From an uncultured Caryophanales bacterium (GTDB lineage: Bacteria; Bacillota_I; Bacilli_A; RFN20; CAG-826): a stretch of DNA of 64,000 nt. Both the position numbers and the translations under genes were made by a program. Below the pieces are notes generated by a model that was not told the DNA's origin, did not search any database, and worked only from the letters and a program-made list of their open reading frames with translations. Location of the stretch: positions 1 to 64,000 of the forward strand of contig CAMYVX010000001.1 in NCBI GenBank assembly GCA_947302535.1. Reading direction: 5' to 3'. Of the stretch, positions 14,661 through 22,583 are shown one piece after another; positions within the stretch are counted from its first letter, which is position 1; the number at the start of each line of letters is the position of its first letter.

Positions 14661-14758
14661 TATACGCGCTTAGGCGCATTTTTTGTTTACTAATCCTGGT
14701 TTTTAAGTTAATATTCACTTACTTGCGTTTAAGCGTATATGCGTAATGGAGGTTCAAT
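14661..14758 (+). promoter_or_regulatory. glnA: Promoter and leader of the glnA operon
   Basis: TTTACT (14686-14691), 17 bases, TAATAT (14709-14714) form a good promoter. A GCGC-TTAG-GCGC hairpin with a T6 run (14666-14684) lies just upstream, and a similar block (TGCGTTTAAGCGTATA, about 14724-14740) lies in the leader in the opposite orientation, so the two could pair or be two binding sites. GGAGG precedes the ATG. No GlnR/TnrA box (TGTNAN7TNACA) or glutamine riboswitch core was found. Confidence 0.5.
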
Positions 14759-16081
14759 ATGACCAAACAAGAAGTATTAAAGTTAATCAAAGAGAATAAC
14801 ATTTCCTACATTCGTTTACAGTTCTCTGACATGCTTGGCTATGTTAAAGCAGTGGAGATTCCTGTTTCTCGAATCGAAGATGCTTTAGACAATAAGATTA
14901 TGTTTGATGGCTCTTCTATTGAAGGATTTGTCCGTATCAAAGAAGCTGACATGTATTTACATCCTGATATTGATACATTCTTAATTCTTCCTTTTGAAGA
15001 TTTATCTTATGGAGGAGTGGCTCGTTTTATTTGTGATGTCTATACTCCTGAAGGAAAACCTTTCCCTGGAGACCCACGTTTAATCTTAAAAAAACAAATT
15101 GAAAAAATGAAAGAATTGGGTTTAACCCAAATGAATGTTGGTTTTGAACCAGAATTCTATCTTTTCAAGGCTAATGAGAATGGCGATATCGATATGTCTG
15201 ATAAGGCTTCCTATTTTGATTTAACACCATTCGATGGTGGAGAAGAAATTAGAAGAGAAATCACTCTTGTTTTAGAAAAGATGGGATTTGATATTCAAGC
15301 CAGTCACCACGAAGTGGGACCTGGACAAAACGAGATTACCTTTAAATATAGAGATGTTCTCACTGCTTGTGATTTAGTGCAAACATATAAACAAGTCGTT
15401 CAAGTAGTGGCGAGAAAACATGGTTATATTGCAACATTTATGCCAAAACCAATCGAAGGAAAAGCTGGTAACGGCATGCACACTAATTGTTCCTTCCTTG
15501 GAAAAGATGGCAAGAATGTCTTTTTCGATGAAAAAGATCCATTACAATTATCAAAGATTTGCCGTAAATGGATGAGCGGAATTATTGAACATGCTCGTGA
15601 ATTAGCCCTTTTAACTAATCCATCTGTTAATTCTTATAAACGTTTAGTGTCTGGCTTTGAAGCTCCTATCTACGTATGTTGGAGTGACGCGAATAGAAGT
15701 TCTTTAATTAGAATTCCTGCCGCCAGAGGCATGGCTACAAGAACTGAATTAAGAAACGTGGATCCATTTGCTAACCCATATATCGCTCTCGCGGGCATTA
15801 TGGCGTGCGGATTTGACGGCATTATTAACGATAAAAAAGAAGTGCCACCAACAGACGATAATATTTTTGAATTAACCGATGATGAAATTGATGAACGCGG
15901 CATTAAACGTTTACCAGAAACATTGCATGAAGCCGTTGTTTTATTCAAAAAATCAAAGATTTTAAAAGAAGTTCTTGGTGAACATACTTATAGCAAATAT
16001 CTTATTGCAAAAGAACAAGAGTGGAAGTCCTACCACACTTCTGTTTCTAAATGGGAAACTGAAAACTACCTCGGGAGATAA
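14759..16081 (+). CDS. glnA: Glutamine synthetase, type I
   Basis: This 440-residue enzyme makes glutamine from glutamate, ammonia and ATP. The beta-grasp N-terminus (SYIRLQFSDMLGYVKAVEIP, FDGSSIEGFVRIKEADMYL) is followed by the metal and substrate motifs FEPEFYLF, HEVGPGQNEI, NGMHTNCSF and RSSLIRIPAARG. The length and the lack of an adenylylation loop with its NLYDLP tyrosine site point to the GSI-alpha form of Firmicutes. It is followed after three bases by glmS, which consumes glutamine, so the operon links glutamine production to amino-sugar synthesis. Confidence 0.96.
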   Translation: MTKQEVLKLIKENNISYIRLQFSDMLGYVKAVEIPVSRIEDALDNKIMFDGSSIEGFVRIKEADMYLHPDIDTFLILPFEDLSYGGVARFICDVYTPEGKPFPGDPRLILKKQIEKMKELGLTQMNVGFEPEFYLFKANENGDIDMSDKASYFDLTPFDGGEEIRREITLVLEKMGFDIQASHHEVGPGQNEITFKYRDVLTACDLVQTYKQVVQVVARKHGYIATFMPKPIEGKAGNGMHTNCSFLGKDGKNVFFDEKDPLQLSKICRKWMSGIIEHARELALLTNPSVNSYKRLVSGFEAPIYVCWSDANRSSLIRIPAARGMATRTELRNVDPFANPYIALAGIMACGFDGIINDKKEVPPTDDNIFELTDDEIDERGIKRLPETLHEAVVLFKKSKILKEVLGEHTYSKYLIAKEQEWKSYHTSVSKWETENYLGR

Positions 16082-16084
16082 TTT

Positions 16085-17866
16085 ATGTGTGGAATAGTTG
16101 GCTGTATTGGCAAAATAAATACTAAAAAGTATTTAATTGAAGGTTTAAAGACCTTAGATTATCGTGGATATGACTCCGCGGGAATCGCTTATTTAAATAA
16201 CAATCAAGTAGAGATTTGTAAAACTGTTGGTAGTGTTTCTTTGCTTGAAGAGAAATCTCCAAAAGAAATCACTTCCTTTATAGGAATTGGTCATACACGT
16301 TGGGCCACTCACGGAGTGCCTTGCGATATTAACTCTCACCCAGTTCAATCTATGAATAAGACTATTACTCTGGTTCATAATGGAGTTATTGAAAACTTCA
16401 TGGAAATCAAAAAAGAACTGATGGAAAAAGGATATAAATTTACTTCCGCGACCGATAGTGAAGTTATTGCTTCTTTGATTGAAGACACTTTAAAAAGTGG
16501 CAAAAGCATGTTAAAGACCTTACAAAGTGTCATGAAGAAACTTGAAGGAAGCTTTGCTTGCTCTATTATTTGGGAAGAAGATAAAAAACATTTATATCTT
16601 ATCAAACGTAGTTCACCGATTATGGTGGGCGTTGGTGATGGCTTTAATCTTGTTGCTTCTGACGCCGTCCCAATTATTGAATACACAAAAAAGATTATTG
16701 ATTTAGATGACGATCAAATCGCGATTATCTCTGATAAAGAAGTTAACCTTTACGATATTCATGTTAGACCAGTCATCATTAAATATTCCGATAAAGAACC
16801 AAGCTTATTGAGTAGAGATTTAAATGGATATCCCCATTTTATGCTCAAGGAAATTGAAGAAATTGAAAATGTCGTGAGAAGACTTTGTCTTAATTTCTTT
16901 AATGGTGAAGAATTTACCTTTGACCCACATCTAATGAAAGACTTACACGCAGCAGATAATATTATCTTTATCGGCTGTGGTACAAGTTATCATGCTTCAT
17001 TAGTGGGCGCTCGTTTCTTTAGAAAACAAGAAATTGATGCGGATGTCTTTATCGCTAGTGAATGGGCATATTACCCACAAATTTCAGGAAAGAATCCATT
17101 TGTCATCCTCCTTTCTCAATCGGGCGAAACAGCGGATTTAATCCACTGCATGAGAATTATTAAAGAAAAAGGTATTAAGACCTTAGTGGTAACAAACACT
17201 AAAGGTAGTACCTTAGAAAGAAATGCTGACTATTCTATCCTTCTTAATGCTGGACTTGAAGTAAGTGTGGCCTCCACTAAAGCATATTCTGCTCAAGTTG
17301 CCGCTCTTGCTTTATTAACTTCAGCCTTAAAAGATAGAAAGAAAGTCGTCGTTGATTTAAATGAAGCTTGTAAAATCATTTCTCAAATTCGTGTTAGAGA
17401 AAAATCTAGATTACAAGCATTAGCCAATAAACTTAAAGATAGTGAACATCTCTTCTTCCTTGGAAGAGGATATGACCATGACTTCTGTTTAGAAGCTTCT
17501 TTGAAACTTAAAGAAATTAGTTATATTCATTCTGAAGCTATTCCTGGAGGAGAACTCAAACACGGGCCAATTGCTTTAATTGCACAAGATACTCCAGTTA
17601 TCGTCTTCATTAGTGATCCTAACACCGCTTCAAGTATGAGAAATAACATTCAAGAAGTGAAAGCTAGAGGCGCTGATGTTTATGTTGTTGCCACACATTC
17701 ATTATCTAAGGAAGATGATTTTATCATCATCCCAGATTACCCCATCTATCTTTCTAGTATCGCTATTGCACCAATTGCCTTCTATTTTGCTTATTATGCG
17801 TCCTTAGCCAAAGGCTATAATGTTGATAAACCTCGTAATTTAGCTAAATCTGTGACTGTCGAATAA
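16085..17866 (+). CDS. glmS: Glutamine-fructose-6-phosphate aminotransferase (isomerizing)
   Basis: GlmS makes glucosamine-6-phosphate for peptidoglycan and surface sugars. The N-terminal nucleophile Cys2 is in MCGIVGCIG, followed by LDYRGYDSAGIA and THGVPCDINSHP of the class II amidotransferase domain. Two SIS domains follow (GCGTSYHASLVGARFF; LSQSGETADL; STKAYSAQVAAL; the end DKPRNLAKSVTVE). At 593 residues it is full length. It is cotranscribed with glnA (3-base gap, GGGAGA before ATG). There is no glmS ribozyme leader, as the gap is too small. Confidence 0.96.
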   Translation: MCGIVGCIGKINTKKYLIEGLKTLDYRGYDSAGIAYLNNNQVEICKTVGSVSLLEEKSPKEITSFIGIGHTRWATHGVPCDINSHPVQSMNKTITLVHNGVIENFMEIKKELMEKGYKFTSATDSEVIASLIEDTLKSGKSMLKTLQSVMKKLEGSFACSIIWEEDKKHLYLIKRSSPIMVGVGDGFNLVASDAVPIIEYTKKIIDLDDDQIAIISDKEVNLYDIHVRPVIIKYSDKEPSLLSRDLNGYPHFMLKEIEEIENVVRRLCLNFFNGEEFTFDPHLMKDLHAADNIIFIGCGTSYHASLVGARFFRKQEIDADVFIASEWAYYPQISGKNPFVILLSQSGETADLIHCMRIIKEKGIKTLVVTNTKGSTLERNADYSILLNAGLEVSVASTKAYSAQVAALALLTSALKDRKKVVVDLNEACKIISQIRVREKSRLQALANKLKDSEHLFFLGRGYDHDFCLEASLKLKEISYIHSEAIPGGELKHGPIALIAQDTPVIVFISDPNTASSMRNNIQEVKARGADVYVVATHSLSKEDDFIIIPDYPIYLSSIAIAPIAFYFAYYASLAKGYNVDKPRNLAKSVTVE

Positions 17867-17868
17867 GC

Positions 17869-18714
17869 ATGAAAAAGAAACTTTATAGCGGTATCTACGT
17901 AGGAGAAAGAGCCTTATATAACACTGTTAATGCTTTGGTAAAAGAAAGCACTTTTATGGATGGAGAATCACCCTTAAAAGAATCCAAAAATATTGAAGTC
18001 TCACATTCAGTTTTTAAATGGAAATATCCTTTATGGTACTGCCATAACGTTAAAGTTCATGATACAACCTTCGTCGAAGAAGCGAGAAGTGGAATCTGGT
18101 ATACCCATAATATTCATATGGAAAATTGCCACATCTCCGCTCCAAAACAATTCCGTAAATCATCTTTTATAACGCTTAAGAATTGTTGCTTACCAAATGC
18201 ATTAGAAACAATGTGGAACTGCCACGATATTGAACTTGATAATGTTAATGCATCAGGAGACTATTTTGGTTTAAATGCAGTTAATGTTAAAGTTAAAAAC
18301 TTTAATTTAATTGGAAATTACGCTTTTGATGGTGGTAAAAACATCGAAATTCGTAATTCTAAATTAGATAGTAAAGATTCTTTTTGGAACTGTGAAAATG
18401 TGACAGTTATTGACTCCATTATTGTTGGTGAATATTTAGGGTGGAATAGTAAAAATCTCACCTTTATTAACTGCACAATTCAATCCCATCAAGGGATGTG
18501 CTATATCGATGGTTTAAAGATGATTAATTGTAAACTCCTTAACACTGATTTGTGTTTTGAATTTTGTCATAATGTTGAAGCTGATATTACTACTCATATC
18601 GACTCTATTAAAAACCCATATGATGGGCATATTAAGGCGAAATCAGTTGGAGAAATCATCTTAGATGATAAATTTATTGATCCAACAAAAGTTAAAATTG
18701 AGGTCAAAGAATAA
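17869..18714 (+). CDS. DUF3737 family protein, right-handed beta-helix
   Basis: The 281 residues are a chain of short strand repeats with N/C/H-rich turns (WYCHNVKVHDTTF, WYTHNIHMENCHI, WNCHDIELDNVNA, WNCENVTVIDSII, WNSKNLTFINCTI), which is the ladder of a right-handed parallel beta-helix. This matches the DUF3737 family, common in gut Firmicutes and of unknown role. No signal peptide is seen, so it is probably cytoplasmic. It sits two bases after glmS and its stop overlaps the next start (TAATG). Confidence 0.88.
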   Translation: MKKKLYSGIYVGERALYNTVNALVKESTFMDGESPLKESKNIEVSHSVFKWKYPLWYCHNVKVHDTTFVEEARSGIWYTHNIHMENCHISAPKQFRKSSFITLKNCCLPNALETMWNCHDIELDNVNASGDYFGLNAVNVKVKNFNLIGNYAFDGGKNIEIRNSKLDSKDSFWNCENVTVIDSIIVGEYLGWNSKNLTFINCTIQSHQGMCYIDGLKMINCKLLNTDLCFEFCHNVEADITTHIDSIKNPYDGHIKAKSVGEIILDDKFIDPTKVKIEVKE

Positions 18715-19871
18715 TGAAATATGATTTTGACGATTTGGCTTCAAGAAAAAATAGCTCATCTTATAAATGGGACTATAAAGAAAAAGCCCTTCCTATGTGG
18801 GTTGCGGATATGGACTTCAAGAGTCCTGATTTTATTTATGAATCGCTTAAGGAACGTTTAGATATTCGTGCTTATGGCTATACTTTTGTGGATGAAGAAT
18901 TCTATTCTTCTATCACTAAATGGTGGTTAAACCGTCACCAAGTTTCTTTTAAAAGAGACTGGATGATTTATTCTTCTGGAATCGTAGCCGCTATTTCTTC
19001 TATGGTGAGAAGTTTAACTAAAGAAGGAGATAATGTACTTGTTATTTCTCCAGTTTATAACATCTTCTTTAACTCCATTCTTAATAACAAAAGAAAGGCC
19101 GTTGAGTATCAACTTGAATATAAGAATAACGAGTATCATATCGACTTTTCTAAGTTAGAAAAAACTATTGTTGACAATGATATTAGGTTATTAATCTTCT
19201 GTAATCCACAAAACCCAACAGGGAACATTTGGAATAAAGAAGAAATTAAAAAGATTGGAGAATTAGCTAGAGAATATAACTTTTTAGTTATTTCTGATGA
19301 AATCCACTGCGATATCACTGATCCAAATTATTCATATACTCCATTCATTTCTATTAAAGAAAATGAGGATATTTCTATTACCTGTATCTCATCCGCTAAA
19401 GTATTTAATCTTGCCGGCTTACAAGCCTCTTGTTTAGTGATACCAAATAAAGAAATTAGAGATAAAGTTAATCGCGGACTTAATAACGATGAAGTTGCCG
19501 AGCCTAATTTCTTCTCTATCGCTGCAAATATTGCGGCTTTTAAGCAAGGCGAAGAATACGTTAATCAATTAAATGAATATATCTATCATAATAAGCAATA
19601 TCTCTATTCTTTTATCAAAGATAAATTACCAAAATTAAAAGTAGTGGAAGCCCACAGTTTATATTTAGTTTGGGTTGATATTTCTTTCTATTCTCAAGAT
19701 AGTGTTTCTTTTACTAACGACTTATTTAATAAGACTGGTTTATTCGTTAGTGAAGGTAATGAATATCACGGTAACGGACATGGTTTTATTAGAATCAACG
19801 TTGCTACGAGTTTAGAAAATATAAAAGAAGGATGTAATCGTTTGTTTGACTACATCCAATCTCTTAAATAA
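18714..19871 (+). CDS. MalY/PatB-type PLP lyase (cystathionine beta-lyase-like)
   Basis: The 385-residue fold-type I PLP enzyme opens with the MalY/PatB signature (YDFDDLASRKNSSSYKWD, LPMWVADMDFKSP). It has NPQNPTGNIW, ISDEIHCDI and the Schiff-base lysine in SSAKVFNLAGLQ, and RINVAT with the carboxylate-binding Arg. These enzymes cleave C-S bonds of cystathionine or cysteine. Cotranscribed with glnA-glmS-DUF3737 (TAATG overlap). It converges with the serine acetyltransferase gene one base away, putting two steps of sulfur amino acid metabolism side by side. Confidence 0.9.
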   Translation: MKYDFDDLASRKNSSSYKWDYKEKALPMWVADMDFKSPDFIYESLKERLDIRAYGYTFVDEEFYSSITKWWLNRHQVSFKRDWMIYSSGIVAAISSMVRSLTKEGDNVLVISPVYNIFFNSILNNKRKAVEYQLEYKNNEYHIDFSKLEKTIVDNDIRLLIFCNPQNPTGNIWNKEEIKKIGELAREYNFLVISDEIHCDITDPNYSYTPFISIKENEDISITCISSAKVFNLAGLQASCLVIPNKEIRDKVNRGLNNDEVAEPNFFSIAANIAAFKQGEEYVNQLNEYIYHNKQYLYSFIKDKLPKLKVVEAHSLYLVWVDISFYSQDSVSFTNDLFNKTGLFVSEGNEYHGNGHGFIRINVATSLENIKEGCNRLFDYIQSLK

Positions 19872-20585
19872 TTATTTATTTTTCTTAGTAAATATTAGTT
19901 CAGGTTTTTGAATACTGACTTTATAATCATCAGGAACTGATTCAGTTAAAAAGACGTTAGAACCAATAACAACATTATTACCAATAACAACATCCCCTCC
20001 TAATATAGTCGCATTCGCGTATATGGTAACGTGAGAGCCAATCGTGGGATGTCTTTTTATTCCCTTCATCTTTTGGCCTTTGCTTAGCGATAAGGCACCA
20101 AGGGTAACGCCTTGATAGATTTTAACGTTTTTACCAATAACGCTTGTTTCACCAATAACAACACCAGTTCCATGGTCTATGAAGAATGGGGTAGCAATAG
20201 TAGCGCCTGGATGGATATCAATACCGGTGATTTTATGAGCTTCTTCACTAATAATACGAGCGGTAACTCTATATCCTAATTTATATAATAAATTAGATAT
20301 ACGGTAATAGATAATAGCTTTATAGCCAGGGTAGCAAGCAATAATTTCTTCTTTACTTTCCGCTGCTGGATCGCTTTCAAGGAAGAAAGATAAATCTTTA
20401 TCTAATTCTTTTTTAACTTCACAGAGCGAAGAGATAAAACAATCAGCGTTTTCTTCTTTTTGACAAATGATTTTAAGGAAAGATTCTTTTAATTCTTCTT
20501 TCTTTAAACAATCACAAAATAGATAAGTTTCAACCTTATCAAAGAATTCGATTAAAGATTTTTTATCAAAGCATGTGTTAATCAT
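19872..20585 (-). CDS. cysE: Serine O-acetyltransferase
   Basis: This left-handed beta-helix acyltransferase would make O-acetylserine for cysteine synthesis. The C-terminal half has hexapeptide repeats and the family blocks [30 protein letters not shown] (catalytic His in DHGTG), [20 protein letters not shown]. The N-terminal 100 residues are the helical domain, somewhat long for the EpsC-like group. The start at ATG 20585 is preferred to the TTG at 20606, which lies inside the upstream gene. It forms an operon with the ATP-grasp gene. Confidence 0.93.
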   Translation of the reverse strand: MINTCFDKKSLIEFFDKVETYLFCDCLKKEELKESFLKIICQKEENADCFISSLCEVKKELDKDLSFFLESDPAAESKEEIIACYPGYKAIIYYRISNLLYKLGYRVTARIISEEAHKITGIDIHPGATIATPFFIDHGTGVVIGETSVIGKNVKIYQGVTLGALSLSKGQKMKGIKRHPTIGSHVTIYANATILGGDVVIGNNVVIGSNVFLTESVPDDYKVSIQKPELIFTKKNK

Positions 20586-20586
20586 C

Positions 20587-21777
20587 TTAATATTTCTCTT
20601 GAACAAATTTTTGGAATTCTAATGCATCATCAAGATTTTTGAATCTTGCAAAGAAGAATTCTTTACCCATAGCTTTCGCAATTCCATCTGGATAATAATC
20701 GTGAAGTCTAATTAAATCTTGATATTTATCAAAGACCTCTTGAGTGCTATGAACGTAGTGGAATCTATCCTTTCTCGCTACAGAGATAGCAATATAATGA
20801 TCTCTATTTAAATCCACAGTGGTGGAGTCATTAACAATAACATCCGCATAGATATCATAATATGAAGCATCTAGTGCGGTAGCGAGTAAATCAGGAGTGT
20901 AGCCTCCAGGAGAGCGCATATTAACTTCTAAAGCAATAATATCGCCACTTTTGCCTAATCCTGGTCTATCTTTTGTTAAAACAAAGAATTCGATGTGGAA
21001 ACATCTTTTTCTAATACCAAAGGAAGCGACAACCTTTTCTCCCATTTTTCTAAACTTCGCTGGCATATCTGCTTTCGCATAATAATAGACATCCATGTCA
21101 TTATTCACAACTTCAGCGATAGGAGTGGGGAAGGTTTCATTAAAGGCAACAATAACTTTGCTCTTGCTATCACAAATACCGTCAAAAGAAGTGATATAGC
21201 CTTCTAAGAACTCTTCCATAATGTATTGAGTATCAGGATGAGTGTTATGGAAATACACTAAGTCATCATGATTGTTAATACGATATGTCGCATTCGCTCC
21301 CACACCGTTATCGGGTTTAGCGAATACTGGATAACCAACTAAATCAATAAATTTCTCTGATTCTTCTAAAGAAGAAACTAAATGATATCTAGCAACTTTT
21401 ACTCCAGCTTTTTCAAAATAAGCTTTCATTTTGCTTTTATATTTGATCTTCTCCATTTCTTCAGGAAGAGTAGAAGTATTAATACCTAGATATGCACGTA
21501 GCTCCGCATCTTTTTCGAGCCAGAACTCATTATTAGACTCAACATAATCGATATGGCCATATTTGTTTCTTAAATAATCTAAAGTATTTTTCATCCAATC
21601 AAGATTGGCCATATTGGAGACATAACAATATTCAGTTAAGTTCTCTTTTAACTCTTGATTAAGTACTTCATAAGGTTCGTCCCCAATACCAAGGACAGTG
21701 ACGCCTTTATTACGTAAGGATCTTACGAAATGGGAGTACATTGATGGAAAATTAGGTGAAATAAATACAAAATTCAT
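20587..21777 (-). CDS. ATP-grasp ligase of unknown substrate
   Basis: The protein (396 residues from ATG 21777; another ATG two codons earlier) has an N-terminal pre-ATP-grasp domain ([32 protein letters not shown]) and an ATP-grasp core ([21 protein letters not shown], the lid [18 protein letters not shown], metal ligands in [17 protein letters not shown]). These are carboxylate-amine or carboxylate-thiol ligases of the biotin carboxylase/DdlB class. The substrate cannot be told. It is upstream of cysE in the same transcription unit, which hints at an amino acid or cysteine-derived product. Confidence 0.8.
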   Translation of the reverse strand: MNFVFISPNFPSMYSHFVRSLRNKGVTVLGIGDEPYEVLNQELKENLTEYCYVSNMANLDWMKNTLDYLRNKYGHIDYVESNNEFWLEKDAELRAYLGINTSTLPEEMEKIKYKSKMKAYFEKAGVKVARYHLVSSLEESEKFIDLVGYPVFAKPDNGVGANATYRINNHDDLVYFHNTHPDTQYIMEEFLEGYITSFDGICDSKSKVIVAFNETFPTPIAEVVNNDMDVYYYAKADMPAKFRKMGEKVVASFGIRKRCFHIEFFVLTKDRPGLGKSGDIIALEVNMRSPGGYTPDLLATALDASYYDIYADVIVNDSTTVDLNRDHYIAISVARKDRFHYVHSTQEVFDKYQDLIRLHDYYPDGIAKAMGKEFFFARFKNLDDALEFQKFVQEKY

Positions 21778-21814
21778 GTACATAATTTAAAACTAATTCA
21801 TACAAAAAAACAAG

Positions 21815-21844
21815 TTATTACATTATATCTTTATATGATATAGT
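21815..21844 (+). promoter_or_regulatory. Promoter of the desulfoferrodoxin gene
   Basis: An extended -10, TGATATAGT (21836-21844), follows TTATTA (21815-21820) after 18 bases. AAGGAG lies before the ATG at 21875. Confidence 0.5.
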
Positions 21845-21874
21845 GTAGGTAATAAGCGAAATAAGGAGAAAAAT

Positions 21875-22249
21875 ATGTCCCAAAAATTTTATCGTTGCCC
21901 TATATGTGGAAAGATTATTGCTATGGTGGAAGAAAGAGCTACACCAACGATTTGCTGTGGTGAAGTAATGGAAGAAATTATTCCTAACACTTCCGATGGC
22001 GCGGCGGAAAAACACGTTCCAGTTTATAAAGTTGAAGGTAATTTAGTTCATGTTGAAGTTGGTAGTGTCATTCACCCAATGACTGAGCCTCATTATATTG
22101 AGTGGATTTCTATTCAAACAAATAAAGGCAATCAACGTAAAGTCTTAAAACCGACTGATGAACCAAAGGCTGACTTTATGTTATTACCAGGAGAAAAAGT
22201 GGAAGCAGTTTATGCGTACTGCAACCTCCATTCACTTTTTAAAGCATAA
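21875..22249 (+). CDS. Desulfoferrodoxin (superoxide reductase, 2Fe type)
   Basis: The enzyme reduces superoxide to hydrogen peroxide in anaerobes. The 124-residue length fits 2Fe-superoxide reductases. The N-terminal desulforedoxin centre has C8, C11, C27 and C28 (CPICG...ICCG). The catalytic centre II domain has the histidines in KHVPVYKVEGNLVHVEVGSVIHPMTEPHYIEW and the final Cys-His pair in AYCNLHSLF. It is a single gene with its own promoter and terminator, consistent with an oxygen-stress response in an anaerobe. Confidence 0.95.
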   Translation: MSQKFYRCPICGKIIAMVEERATPTICCGEVMEEIIPNTSDGAAEKHVPVYKVEGNLVHVEVGSVIHPMTEPHYIEWISIQTNKGNQRKVLKPTDEPKADFMLLPGEKVEAVYAYCNLHSLFKA

Positions 22250-22322
22250 AACTTTTTCTTTTGTTTTATTGTTCGTTTTAACTACTTAACTATAAGTTTA
22301 GTTTATAAAAAAGTATGAAAAC

Positions 22323-22345
22323 AGCTCACTTTTGTGGGCTTTTTC
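22323..22345 (+). terminator. Terminator of the desulfoferrodoxin gene
   Basis: AGCTCAC-TTTT-GTGGGCT, a 7-bp stem with one G-T pair, then TTTTTC. Confidence 0.8.
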
Positions 22346-22433
22346 TTATAAAGTCGAGTGCTTTTATTACTTTTTAACTGAACTCTTATACTACATTAAT
22401 CAATCTATTTTTTAAGTGGACAAAAAGAAGATT

Positions 22434-22583
22434 TTGACAGTGTAAAACTTTTTGCTAATTTTTCTTTTTTTAATTTATTAAATTAGATAATATATATGCA
22501 CACTGTTTTTCTAAATAGTGGTTTATATCATTAAAAACATCAAGTGCGATGTTTTTCTATCACCTATATAAGGAGAGCTTTTT
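22434..22583 (+). promoter_or_regulatory. nrdD: Leader of nrdD with perfect hairpin
   Basis: TTGACA occurs at about 22435, and a TAATATA-type -10 region at about 22485-22495, but no pair with good spacing is certain. AAAAACATC (22533-22541) and GATGTTTTT (22548-22556) form a perfect 9-bp hairpin ending in T5, an attenuator-like structure about 28 bases before the ATG. AAGGAGAG precedes the start. No NrdR box pair was recognised. Confidence 0.45.

Noticed and set aside
16085-16100. glmS ribozyme before glmS
   Set aside because: Only three bases separate glnA and glmS, so no ribozyme fits.
22250-22583. NrdR box pair or a B12/adenine-type riboswitch upstream of nrdD
   Set aside because: No matching consensus blocks were found by eye.
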